The notes under the pieces were generated by a model. The model was not told where the DNA came from. It worked only from the letters and a program-made list of their open reading frames with translations, and ran no database searches. A program made the position numbers and the translations under genes. This document shows, piece after piece, positions 35,801 to 47,948 of a DNA stretch of 64,000 bases. Every line of letters begins with the position of its first letter. Position 1 is the stretch's first letter. The DNA is taken from positions 1,271,920-1,335,919 of the forward strand of contig NC_018395.1 of assembly GCF_000208865.1 (NCBI RefSeq), in the 5' to 3' direction. The stretch comes from Neospora caninum Liverpool. Lineage: Eukaryota; Apicomplexa; Conoidasida; Eucoccidiorida; Sarcocystidae.

Positions 35801-37081
35801 CCAGCAGGCGGAGAAGCTTATCCAGGGGTCCCTTCAGGACGTGATGATTCGCGAGATTGTTTCGTCGTTTAAGGATTTATATAAGAGCCGACCTCAGCTT
35901 CACGATGACGCAATGCAAAGTGCCATTCAAGGATTGTCAGGATCCGACAGCGCGATGGTAAGGTTGCCGGTGCAGGGAAGTCAGTTGTTCGGTGTAGGAG
36001 CTGTCCATCGTTACACCAGCTGCCGAGCACGATGTGCCGTTGCTTCATGCGCTAGCGTACGTCCAACTTCACATGGCGGAATACCTTTCTGTCTGTCCTA
36101 TGGTGGACGGGGCGGTCATGGTGTTGACAAATAAGGCGGACAACTTCTTTCCTGTATTTCGGTTTGCTGGGCAGGACCCTGTTGGAGCTCACTTCAAGGC
36201 ATCGTTGCAGGAGTTGGCGAAAGTGAACCTGGCCACTGCGGCTGCTGATCCGATGGGAACAGTCGTGCAAAGAGTTGCTGCTGTCTTCCAGAAACGGGAG
36301 AAGGAATTCTTAGACACGTTCACAGTCAAGTGAGGTCACACCCCAATAAACTCTGCCGCACAGAAGAAACATTACCCATACACATCTACGGGCGAACACC
36401 TAAGATTCTTATGGGCATCAGGCGTAAAACGGTGAACACGTTGGGTGTCGTTTTATTCGTTAGGGCTAAGTGGTAACCACGACCACGTGGGTCGAGCGTA
36501 ATCACGTCTCGTGTGTCATATGAGTTTGTGTCCGAGGCACACTGCCATGTACAGTTGGGTCAACCGGGCTGTGATTTTGTGTTTTCTTCAGGCCTACCGA
36601 GGCACAGGAGATAAAGAAAATCGTTGAGAAGTGCCACAAGGGTAACACATTTGACTTCCATGCTTTGCCCAACGAGGAACTGCGCAGGCTCGAACAGCTG
36701 TATTCAACAGTCAATAACCGGTAAGAAGGTTCCGCTCGGAGACACTGACGGGCCGGCATTTGTATGTTGTCGATACCAACTAACTTGTCAAACGTGTTGT
36801 TCGTGTGTCATTACAGAGTCGGTTTCGAGACGATTCACGAAGATTCGATCAAGCCCGTCGCCGCGTTAAGTGAAAATTCTAAAGGCTTCGTTGATTTCGT
36901 CAATACGCAGGTAACGGTCGGGCAGATGTTGCGACAGTGTGTCTCTAGAGGTTCAAATTTTTGACGTTCTGCCAAACGCAGCTGAAGATGTTTTTTTTCT
37001 CTTCCATGTGTGCAGCTGGAGATTACTAAGGCGAAGCTACGGAATGCGCGATTGACCGCTTTTGCACACGCTTTTGTATAA
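32819..37081 (+). CDS. ATPb: Mitochondrial ATP synthase subunit b (apicomplexan type)
   Basis: Predicted peripheral-stalk (stator) subunit of the mitochondrial F1Fo ATP synthase. Ten exons close in phase: 32819-33183, 33750-33857, 34271-34416, 34659-34774, 34923-35053, 35552-35957, 36175-36329, 36592-36720, 36817-36910 and 37016-37081, giving 571 residues. The first 85 or so residues are rich in Arg, Ser and Ala and poor in acidic residues, as in a mitochondrial presequence. A helical insertion follows (KKELIDCLWKNGYTDTEI), then a hydrophobic segment in exon 5 (YGLCFLGVWFGLSNTVLSN to AVFYMLGSYF) that would cross the inner membrane. Next is a long charged helix (VEDQIANYKVALVSQMRRQL) typical of the stator. 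A C-terminal extension carries a second amphipathic helical region. The protein is far longer than bacterial or animal subunit b. Identification rests on this architecture and on resemblance to the cryptic b subunit reported in Toxoplasma, recalled and not checked. Confidence 0.8.
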
Positions 37082-38969
37082 TCTGTCTTTGGCTGGCAGT
37101 GCTAGAGATTTTCCGATTTGCAGGGCATTGGGGGGTGAGTGATCTCGATGGCCGAGCAAACCGGAACCCTTGCGTCCACAAAGCAGCGTTTCGCATGCAT
37201 TTTTCGCGTTCTGGGTGTGAGGAATGCTCCGACCCGCGTATGCTCTTATGCTGGCATTTCGGTTCGGCACGGAATACGACAGTACACAACAAACTGCTAA
37301 ATGGGGTGAAGTTGTTTAGTAGAGTGCGGCCCAACCAGCACGTGGGAAGGGTACAACAGGCCGCAAGACGGTCTATTTGAAAAGCAGGAGGTGGAGCGTT
37401 TTTTGGCTGATTGAAAGATGAGATGGCTTTGGCCCCTGATGGTGGCGGGGCTGCCTAGTGCAATGGGTGTGCTGTTACGTAGAAGTGTTTGGTTGCTATC
37501 GTGGTAATACGGAGTCCTGACCTGTCGGCAATGCAGGCCAGCCATTTCCACTCAGTAACTTTTGTGTAACACGAGGCATTTCCGAATGTCGCATGGGTCT
37601 CCAAAGGTGGGCGACCAGTAAGACCGTTTCCTAAACCTCTACACGTTTGAATCACACAAGGTCCTGTTGTTGATATCTGACGCCGTACGGACCCCAACGA
37701 TTTTGTATCAGAGAAGCCTGGACTACCACGGATTTGCACTCCACAGGCTCTTTACTGGGTGTTTTGCTCTGGCAATTCCGCAGTGGATAGGGATCGGGCT
37801 TTGCATGCTTAGGCGCTTCTGTCTCAAACAGAGGAATGTCCACGTCGTCATATGCTACAGCGTTAGTTGGCACCACTTCCACCGGCGCAAGAGGACAATG
37901 CAACAACCGCGGCAATGATGTTAGGCAAGCATATGTGCATGCGGATGCCCTAGTATAAGGTCACAAGCATTTAGTGTGTAGAGATGCCGTGACGTAATGT
38001 TTGCTGGCATTTTTGTTTCTAGCGAACCTGTGCCATCAGAAAACAGTGGGCACTGGCGATGATATCGTAAGTATGCACCAACATGATAGCTCCGGTGCGC
38101 GCCCTCGGGTCCTTAATCCACCACAGAACACCGTCTTGTTTTGCTGATAAGAAGGTAAAGTAATATAAGGAAACTCGCGAGGGCGCGGGGGAAACTTTGA
38201 GAAAGGCCGTTTGAGGCGTAGTACGGAAGGTCGGGGAAAATTGTGATTGTAAAAATCGAATGAACACTCCAGAGTGGTTCGGTTCCCCGTGACACCGGCC
38301 GATAAGAGTTGGCAGCGTTTTTGGGGACTGCAAAAAATCCACCGGGATGTCATTTGGTATGCGGCTAAGCAGCGACATTGGCGCCGCGGGCTTCCACATC
38401 AAGAACGAGGAATGGTTTTTTTGCTAAGAGCTATCATTATTGCGAATCTTGCGAGACACCTTCTGCAACTCAGTGACTGTCCATTACTTGAAACAACCCC
38501 AACAAGTGACACCGGAAGCAACTAGCGTTACTATCTTGTTTTACGAGGTTCGGTTGTAGCATCCTGGTACAGTCGGTGTCGATACACTGGCTGCGCTGGG
38601 GTGTTCAAGTGTTCGCCGTTGACACCGTGACCAGGTATCGGTACGAAACACTGCAGCAAAGGAAGCCCGAAGTACCCGCTTGATTTCCAAGTGTGTCCAG
38701 TTTCCCAAACAAACACCGCTTTCGGAACGGAATCGCATAGCGCACGAAAGAAAACAGTACCCTCGAAGAATGAGGGGGGTAGGCGCTCGAACCGCTTTTG
38801 CGGGATACGAAGATGTCGACGCAGTAAGTGGTGCAATTGGTGCTGTCTTAACAGCATGCTTTATGCAAGAGTTCATTCTTGTTCTCTATTAAAAAAAGGT
38901 AGGACGATCAGGGTAAGACCGGACTCACTCACGCTTTGACCGACTTTCTGCTTAACCTTGGAGCTTGCT
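37082..38969. other. Intergenic region between ATP synthase b and the transporter
   Basis: About 1.9 kb holding the 3' UTR of the ATP synthase gene and the promoter of the transporter gene. Frames open on both strands (for example 38019-38402 on - and 38274-38525 on +) overlap and look like chance. An upstream exon of the transporter could be here but none is required by phase. Confidence 0.5.
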
Positions 38970-41396
38970 ATGATTGTGAACACTAGAGAAGGACTGGACG
39001 ACGCACCTCTTCTTCCGTGGACCGAACCTGAATATCTGAAAAAGTTAACTTTTACACAGTTCGTGATGTAAGCTGGTACCCCCCTCTTCGCACGCGACAC
39101 GGACTATCCATGTTCCTTGCAGTTACCTAGTTGGCTTCTCGGAGGGGCTTACACATCTTGCCGCTCTAGCTATATACTACCTGCTAAAAGATGATCTCGG
39201 TAATTGCACACCAACGATGCCGTCAAAGTCTATTGTATTTAAACGGACGGTCAATGGAGCGGCTGATCCACAAGAATCGCCACGCGGGAGGAATTCGGCG
39301 TCATCCTCGACCCTATGGTGCCATAGGTCTTAAGGATGTATGATCTTGCGCACAGAAGATGTCGAGCTCACGCCTCAGAATGAGCTCGGGTCTAAGCACG
39401 GCGTCCGGAGCGTGNNNNNNNNNNNNNNNNNNNNNNNNNNNNNNNNNNNNNNNNNNNNNNNNNNNNNNNNNNNNNNNNNNNNNNNNNNNNNNNNNNNNNN
39501 NNNNNNNNNNNNNNCGGCAGCATACCTCGCACCTTAGAGCTAAAGTTGAAATCGCTCTAAACAGGCCATTCTTTGCTTTCTTATCCGACAGCTTCGCTAT
39601 ATTCGGCTACCGGAGGAAACCCTATATGATCTTCTTCAGTGCGCTGGAAGCTGTTGGTTTTCTAATGCTAGGTCTTTCCCCTGCGTCGGTATGTTTCACC
39701 CCCGACTCCGGCTACGGCGGCCTTCGACAGTTGCTTCTCAGGTTGGCACCGCGGTTTCCTCGCTTTTCCTGATTTCGGTATGTCGGACACCAGCGTGAAC
39801 CTGTTCTGCCGTTGACTTCGCTACCTTCAGCTGTCCGCTGCGTTCTGCTCCGCTGTCGCAGAGGCTCTCGTTGTGGAGAGTACCACAGGAAAAACGCTCG
39901 ATCAAGTGAGAAGCTAGTTTTGCGGCTTCCGGAAATAGCGACATCTGATGCTCTCATCTTTTGAAGAGCGCGGAGAACGTTTCGGATTTCATCACCGCGA
40001 AAGCTGTTGGTAGCTTGGCTGTAGCGTACTTCTCCGGTTATTTGCTAGAGAAGACGTCAAAAGGAAGTAAGAGGCATATTTCGTCTCATTCTACGCCGCG
40101 ATCAACGTGTAAACCACGTCGCTAGGCATTTTCGTGGCAACCGCAACTTTCCCCCTCTTCATTACGTTGATTTCTTTCTTCATGAGCGACGTGACGACCC
40201 CACCGGCGCGAAACATGAAGGCGCAGTTTCGGGAGCTCAGTGCTTTTCTGAAGCAGTGTAAGTTAGCATAAAAGAGAGAACCAGGCCACTTGGAATGATA
40301 CCACCCTGTGATCGCAGCTGTCATCTGGGGACCTGCGATGTACATTTTCGTGTACATGGCCGGTCCTGACTACGACGACGCCCTGTTCTTCTTCTTCACT
40401 AACAAGCTCGGATTCTCCCCCACCTTCATGGGGACTCTGAGGTATGTGACGCAAACGGGTTCAGTGTGCAGTCTCACCGTAACTGCATCATGCGTCTTCC
40501 TGTACCGCAGATTCACTTACGGCATAGCAGCTTTGCTCGGAGTGCTTCTTTATCGGTTCGTGTTTAGACAGGCTGGGTTTCGGCAAACTCTATTCTGGAC
40601 CATCATAGTTGCTGTCCCCATCTATATCTCCCCTGGTAACCTCAAAAAAGTGTAATTTGATTGCCTGTTGCCAATGCGAAACTACCACCAGTTATTCTGG
40701 TCACTGGCTTCAATCAGAAGCTTGGGATTAGCAATCAAGCATTTGTCCTGAGCGGCGGGTTCCTCATCGAAGCGGTATGCGCTATTCATGCTTTGGAGAT
40801 GGAATGTCGCAAACGGTTTCCTCAGACGGCTGAGATCCAGCTGCTCCCGCTGCTCGTTTTAACTGCCTCTATATGCCCACCTGGTCAGTCCGTTTCGTTC
40901 TGCGCGCAGTCTTCCTTGCTTCCTGGAGCGTTTCCATTCAGGACTTGAGGGCAGCGTTTACGGGATGATGATGTCGATTCGTAACTCAGGCTCTATGGTC
41001 TCCCGTGGTCTCAGCGCCTTGTTTACATGGGCAGTTGGCATAACGGCCACAAACTTCAGTCATCTGACTTCTTACATTCTCCTCTGTGGCGCATGGCTGT
41101 AAGATACTAGTGGATCGCTACTACGGGGAGAATATGTGTTTCTGCTGGAACTGCGCTTCAGGCTTCTTCCGCTCTTGTTCCTTGGTTTCATGTAAGGGGA
41201 TGACGACCATCACTTGCCAAATTCTGTCCGTAAATAATGTCACGTGCTTTCAGACCGGACAGTGAGCATTTTAGGTGCCGAATGCACACCTGCCACAGAT
41301 ATAAAAAATCTTCATTCTTCAGACGCTGAAGTTGAAGAAGTCAAGCAGCGCCACGACAAAGTTTACGAAGAAATCAAGCAGCAACAGAGCGCCTGA
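38970..41396 (+). CDS. BT1-family folate/pteridine-type membrane transporter (one exon in the gap)
   Basis: Predicted polytopic transporter of the BT1 (biopterin/folate) branch of the major facilitator superfamily. Exons in phase: 38970-39067, 39123-39199, a probable exon from 39356 running into the N gap, 39565-39688, 39831-39905, 39967-40066, 40126-40257, 40318-40441, 40511-40635, 40692-40774, 40826-40883, 40942-41098 and 41162-41191. Family landmarks: YLVGFSEGLTHLAALAIYYL in the first membrane helix; FFAFLSDSFAIFGYRRKPYM, the conserved loop; LSAAFCSAVAEALVVEST; FTNKLGFSPTFMGTL; and LTASICPPGLEGSVYGMMMS, the conserved CPPGxEG block. The last codons are uncertain: an 8-base exon at 41254-41261 followed by 41332-41396 gives a charged tail, while reading through 41254 stops at 41338. 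Substrate cannot be told; folate, biopterin or a related compound is the family norm. The stop lies 79 bases from that of STT3 on the other strand. Confidence 0.87.
39415..39514. other. Assembly gap (100 N)
   Basis: A run of exactly 100 N is the conventional placeholder for a gap of unknown size. It falls between the KDDLG exon and the PFFAFLSD exon of the transporter, where the family normally has about 20 more residues. The gap therefore probably hides part of a coding exon; the gene is not shown to be broken. Confidence 0.95.
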
Positions 41397-41475
41397 AACT
41401 GAGGCAGCTTGCTACATTCCTGCAGAATCGTGGTGACTACGGAGGGTCAGCCGTTCCCGCTGATACAGCATCGTG

Positions 41476-44400
41476 TCATCGACCGCCCCGGACGAGGCCA
41501 TGACGACTCTCCGGCCGCTTCACCTGCACGCAAGAACATGAGTAAGGTCTCTGTCTCAACGCTGACCGTAGAGAAGTACTGTTGACGGCTGGCGTGGTTT
41601 GCCGTCTTTCACCAAGAACAACTTACCTTGTATATGCGGACAAGCCAGTTCTCTGTTGTGTAAGCTTCCTCGAAATAATGCAACGTGATGTTCTTGTGGC
41701 CGACTTCCACATTGCGGGCAAAATCAAAGCCGCCAGTGACGTCTGCGAATCGGTGGTACGACAGCTTATACATCAGACTGTCGACCAGTGCCTTCGGGGC
41801 GTCCTTGCTGACAGTGTACTACGAAAAGACGCAAGCAGCAAAAGAGGGAACGGCGAAAATGGGTGGCCCATGCTGCGCCGATACGCTCTTGCTCAGAACT
41901 CGCTGTGTCGAACGATATCAGCCAATGTAACCCGGGAACACACTCGACAGTGGATCGTTCTAAGCCTTCTGGAAGGAAATTTGGTGGCTTGCCGGTGCGC
42001 CATATTTGCACTACACATTACTCGACACATGGGTGACAACCTATCGCGATAGAAAGATGGGGAGTTTGGGTCGTCCAGTCCACGTTGTTTTTGAAGTTGA
42101 GAGGGTAAATACAGGACAAACGCCACACCGGTGTCTTCCTGCTGTCGTGGCAAGCACTAATCCAGATGAACAGTCAGACACGAGGCTGGCAAGTCCGGCA
42201 CGAACAGTTCTAGTACGCTCATGGAGACGCAGTTGTAATAGCCTTACCATTCCACGCCTACTAAGAAAATCTGACTGCTGAATAGCAGGGTACACGCCAG
42301 ACGTAATCCGGATTATCCAAAGGAACTTGTTCAGATCGTCGCTATGGTATCTGGCGACTCCGCCAAAAACAACCTGAACAGGAAACAATTCGCAGTGCTC
42401 CGCTTTTTTGTACGCCTGGTTACGGCGCACTTTCGTGAAGAGGAAAGTGATGTACTCAGGCAACGTAGCAATCGCGTAGTTCATTTCTAAGCCTACACTG
42501 GAAACATGATTCGGAACAGATTCGTGCGCCGAGACTCCCACTTACGAACACGTAGTCAACATCGAGTGCTTGCATAATTTTGTACGCCTTTTCTTCATTT
42601 GACGATAAAGCCTGCACGAAGGAAACAGTGAATGCCGGCACAGCGTTAGTCGCGAAGCGGTCGTCCATACATGAAGGCGGCAGCTGTGAAGCTGACAAAC
42701 GGCCCCGTTGGCCAGCATACGACAGACATACCAGTCCAACAGTTGCTATGTGCGTGTTGTTCCAGGTATTGTTGTCCACAAAAACCGTCCTGTTCCCCAT
42801 GGCGGTGGCTTGATATCCGTAATCCCACCTGCAGAAGGAAAGGGAGCAGGATTGAAAGATCAAATGAAGCAAAACCATCCCAAATGAGACCAGTCGGGTT
42901 TACGAGATTCGGTTGCACTACACGGAAGAATCACCGAATGCGCAACCAGTCACTCAACTCACCAAGACATTATTCTTGCTCGAGGATGAGTGTTTTGACG
43001 AATCCAATAATAAGCTTCTCGGAAGTCATCCTGAATGAGGCGTCCTCCGTCGCGAAGTTTTGCACCTGTGCGAAATAGCGAATAACTGGCCAGCAACTTT
43101 TCATGAAGCGGGCGGCCCCACTGCACACCGTACTTGCTCGCGGCATGACTGCCCACCAATCATACCCGACTGATGAAAAGGACTTACTCAGAACTATGCT
43201 GGGATGGGAATATATCGTGGATCCTGTCCATGTGCAATGATTGATGTACTGCGGGACACAAAAGGCAGCAACCGGAATCACATAGTGGCAGTGCACCTTC
43301 TTTGAACTGACCGCAACAGGAAGTTGAGGTCGCTGCAGCGCTCGGGCACGCCGATGCAGATCAAGCCCTGGCGAGACGGGGTGACAAGTTGGAGAAAATG
43401 CCCGTGCGCACTCGCACATCCAACGCGCGAGAGGATCGTAAGGGGTCTATACGACTGCACACTCGCTTGCGGGAGAAACGACATGCCTTAGCCTGGGCCG
43501 ACAGGGCGGTTTCACCTCTTCTAACAAATCTACGAGGTGGACACAGTGACCACGGCGATGAACCGAGGCCTCATCAGTTCTTCTTTCCACCTGTCACATC
43601 TCGGACTAGCTCGAAAAACTCCATATGTTGCGCTTTACCATTGTAGTGATCCAGGCAAAAACAAGAAGGACGAAAGCCGCGAAAGAAATGGGGACGGCCA
43701 CGCGCTCGGACACTTTTCTTCCCATGTTTCTCTGCATAGAGCACACACATTGCAGGAGACAGTTGACCCCACTCTTTTCTCTTGTGTTCCACAGATAACT
43801 GCATTTCATCACTTGCTCCGTCAAACGTACAGACCGGAGTCCCTCGACAGTTCCAAGGAGGGTACGATCCCCCAGCAAAAGTTTTCCAACCATTCCAGCT
43901 GCTTGCGTGCGGTATATCTGGCTTTCGTCAAAGCCTCAACTGCTGACATGGGAGCAGCGAGAGCCCCGCTCCCAGTCACTTTGCGGGTTTTGTGACAGTG
44001 CTCACAGTCTCTGTCCGTAGTCGCGTCCTACCCTAAAGCGTCTTCTCGACTAGATCAGAATTGGAAAATAGATTGCAACACCCGTTGGCTTCCTTCTACA
44101 CAGGCTCACAAGCTAATGGAAGCCCGAGCAACACATGCAGGTAATATTCTCCTTCAAGATAGTACTTTGGCTATTCAGGATCTAGCCACTGGCGGTACAA
44201 CAAACTGGCCCAACAGACCGCTTACGAAGACGGGAATGGCGAACTTTTTCGCCGCCGTTGGAGGCCTAAGGTAAGACATGAAACTGCTGACGAAGCGCGA
44301 TGCCCCAATGCCTGCCAACACAGCTGCTGCTGGAGAGAGAACAAGCATCAGCCGAACCATTATGCCTGTTACAACACAGACACCACATACACAACAAAGA

Positions 44401-47400
44401 AACATATTTGCCTTATTTTCTTCTCTTGTCTCTAAGAGTGTGCCGTCTTCCCTTGTCCTCCGGCTTTAGACCTCTATACTGCTTCACGGTTTCTCAAATA
44501 CTCGGTTGCATAGTGAGTCTCTCAACGGTACGGACAGTGTTGCAAACTATCAAAGGAAAGGGCTGCGCAAACGCCTTGCAGACAAGTGACATTCCAGCAA
44601 ACAACAACTCCTGAACTCCTCGAAAGACTTTTCGTTGACTTCATACACAACCGTCATCCCTCGAGAAGGTGTGGGCAGGAACATGGACTGCAACTCCATA
44701 TAGCTTGGTTAGAAATGCTTTCAAACCGGTTCACAGCATATCTCGAAAGGCGTCCTCAGCGAGATCCTTCCCTCTCCTCTCTGAGATACCTGAAAAGTAG
44801 GCGGCTAGAACACCGTAGATACCCGCAAACAATGATCCGTCCGTAGGCTTCCGAAAGCAAACGATGAGACCCAGAGGAGCAAGAAGCGTTGCAATGTGCA
44901 GGTCGAAGATATACGTTGCCCACGTCGCAGGCTGATGTTCTGAGACGGACGCTATAATAGGTAAGTATTTTGTGGCGTATGTCGGGTCCAGCAGAGTAAG
45001 CGATCTCGCAGACCACGAGGTACGTCCCTGGCACAAGCGAGACACAAGCACTCGACGATGCCACGTTGAAATGCTCGGAAGACGGCACAGTGAAAGCGAG
45101 GGGGAAAATGCGCAACGCACAGCTCAAAGCACGATACGCGTGCGTTTCAGAACCGAACATCCGTGCGGGCGAAGAGAACTGACGGACAGCGGCTATCAGA
45201 ACCGCCACAGATGCAACCCGTTAGACACCCCGGCAGACAAAACGCACGCGTCGCGCTTGTTGGCACTTTCAGCCCCAAGAATGCGCCATCTGAGTAGCAG
45301 GGGCGGCCTTGTGTCATCATCTTTAGCAGTAGCTTTTTGCCGCTCGGAAACAATTTTCCGGAACACCTTTCTCGGCGTGGACACGGAAAACGTCAGTGGC
45401 TCAACGACTGCGTGCCCGCATGGCGAGGCTTCCTTCTTTTTCATGTTTCTGAGGTCTTGGCCTTCTCCCCTCGCGTCTCAGCAGAAGGGGGAGTGTTTTG
45501 TGGCGGAGTGCTGCAGCATTCCACTTTTCTCTCGCTCCATATTCGAACACACGGATATATACGTGCACGGGCGACAGCAGGCGTTTTAGACTCACGACCA
45601 AACGGGAGAGCACACACGCTGAAGGACGAGAACCTCCCCAATGCAGCGTCAGGGACCACTGCCGGCCCCAGTGTCCGTTGAAACGCTCTGGTGCGCTCGT
45701 GCCGTCTCCCGGCTTTTTGGTGCCTTACCGTGGCTGTAAGCCAGACGAAGAGAACAAGGAAGACTGCCACGAGACCGAGGACGAGGCCTTTGAGGAGGCT
45801 TTTGATGGTTGCGGCAGGAAGGAGGCCCTTCAGAAGCCAGGAGGCGGCCAAGGCATTGACCATGATGAAGACGCCGTGACACGCCATGTGCTCCGAGCTC
45901 GAGACCGCAGCGAAGTTTACAAAAGGTACATTCAGGCACATGATGATCATCAACACATAAAAGACGTTGTAGACAACGACGTGGCGAGCTGTGACGAGTC
46001 CCAGAACCGCGAGAGCAATCATGTGCACTGCGATTGCGTTGATAACAAACACGTAGCCCCCCCAGGTCACCACCATGTACAGCGTGGCGACTGCGGCGAG
46101 GAGTGCAGAGAACATCGTCCCTTTGTTCAGTGCACGAATCCAGAAGAAAAAGGCGTTCACCATTGCAAAAATAGCCACTGCTTCGTTGTCGTAAGACCCG
46201 GCGACGGACCGGGACATGTACGAAGGTGAAATCCCCGCAAACAGGGCGGCAAAAAGACCCGCGCCTGCAGATCCGCTCGCCTGCTTGGTCAGGCAGTACG
46301 TGGCCACAGCTGTCAGGCCCGAAAAGAACGGAGCGAGGAAAACGCATACGCTGGGAATATCCACAGGAAAGCCAACTGCATGCGCCAAGTCGTACACAAG
46401 TTTCGATGTAGACATCAGTCCAGGAAACAGAGTCTGCCCGACGACACGACCGAGCGGATACCACGTCTCTGGAAAGCACACACAAAAGCATAAGCACAAA
46501 CATCGCAAAACGTGCGACGAAACTGGAGTCTCGAGGCGAATGCGAGCACGCGAAAAACCACGGCCGCAGTGTGCGGGGGCCGGGTTCCCAATACGAATAT
46601 ATGAAGTAAACATCAACAGCCTGCATGCATAGCTTCCTCACCACAAGAACAAGAGAGAATTCACCCTCACGACTGCGACAAAGGCGACTGTTGCGGCTCA
46701 CGCCCGCTATTCGGAAGGTGAGGAGGGAAACAGATCCGTACCACAGAGTCAAGAGTAGGCGCCGTCAGACACGCCAACAGACGCAGCGCACCACCACCCG
46801 GTTTTCTTCGCTTTCCTCGAAAAGACAGGCAGCTGAGCTCGGGAGTCGCGACTCGGGTAGGAACACGTTTGCTTTCCTTGTGCGGCAATCAAACTCGTGA
46901 ACTTTCTTTGAGTGTCGCTGTAGAGACAGAGAGTGTGAAAGCGTGTCGTACCGTGATCGAACCAGTTCCAGAACTCGTAGAAACCTTCCTTGGCCAGATA
47001 GATCGTTGTTCGGTAGTTGAAGTACGGGTCAAATTCGTGGATGACGGACTCGTAGCGAATGACGGCGAAGAGACGGATGCAGAAACAGAGAACAAAAATG
47101 ACGAGCAGAGCAGCCAACTCCACGACGGGACTCCACCGTCTGCCCACCGTTTGGATCTGCAAGCACAGATACACGAGTCAGAAGTTGAAAACGGCGACTT
47201 TAGGGCCTTCGAATCGAGACTCCTCTCAGCTCACGAGCGGGCAAACGGGGCCGCAAAAGAGCAAGGCACATTCGTAAGACCGTCTCTGTGTCGGGGAAAT
47301 TCTAGTGAAGGACATCGGAGGCGGTTGTGGGAAACGCTACTGCGCTGTATAGCTCCACCACCTTTGTACAAACGCGTGTGCGTACAAGATGTGCACAGAG

Positions 47401-47948
47401 CATCGAGGTCGGCGCAGAGGCAATCTCGCGCATCCACGTGCACCCCGCTACCCGTTTTTCCGCCTGAGGCTCGTGGGCCTTTCGAGGGCGCGCCCCAGAG
47501 CAGGTATTCGGGCACTCCGAATGATCCGCCGTTTCTAATGCCTCCTCGAGTTTGAGAACCCCCCGGGGTTTTACGAAGGCGCCGAGGCTGAGTCACGAAA
47601 GAGTTTTGCGACATGTACACGGAGGAAAAGTGACGGGCGAACGGCTGTCTGCGTTGTTGCGAGCTGTCCTTACACGTGTCCCCCGCGAGTCATACAGAGC
47701 ACCGACCAGAGAGGCAGGCCGAACCGCGAAGACGTTTTCCACTACGCTTGTGCCCGTGGTCCCGTGTCGGCGACCTGTTTCTCCTTCTGTGTTCTGATAA
47801 CCCGTACCTTTCGTGCGGCTTTACTGTGAAATATCCCTCCAAGAACATAATCCAACTGAAACAGCTGGTCCTCTTCCTCATCTCCACAGGCGACGTCTCG
47901 CCGAGACGCATCGGCTGGGCCGCCTGAGGCAGAGCCGTGCCCCGCCAT
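41476..47948 (-). CDS. STT3: Oligosaccharyltransferase catalytic subunit STT3
   Basis: Catalytic subunit of the ER oligosaccharyltransferase, which transfers lipid-linked glycan to Asn in N-X-S/T sequons. Thirteen exons close exactly in phase to 749 residues: 47808-47948, 46952-47156, 45729-46468, 44790-45027, 44226-44365, 43639-43731, 43188-43248, 42963-43065, 42732-42828, 42546-42611, 42248-42373, 41627-41818 and 41476-41523. All catalytic landmarks are seen: the first DXD-type loop [10 protein letters not shown], the second acidic loop GSYDNEA, the [10 protein letters not shown] loop (44932-44949 for SVSEHQ), the sequon-binding WWDYGYQ split by an intron at 42829-42962, and the [12 protein letters not shown]-type block. 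The protein has many membrane helices and a cytosolic acidic N-terminus ([11 protein letters not shown]). The C-terminal lumenal part has [14 protein letters not shown] and [14 protein letters not shown], then a short basic end, [15 protein letters not shown]. Its own NNTW and NNTH sites are conserved in the family. The start is the Met that joins in phase to exon 2. Confidence 0.97.

Noticed and set aside
45498..46229. 243-codon open frame on the + strand
   Set aside because: Antisense to the large STT3 exon, whose identity is certain. No signal or domain of its own.
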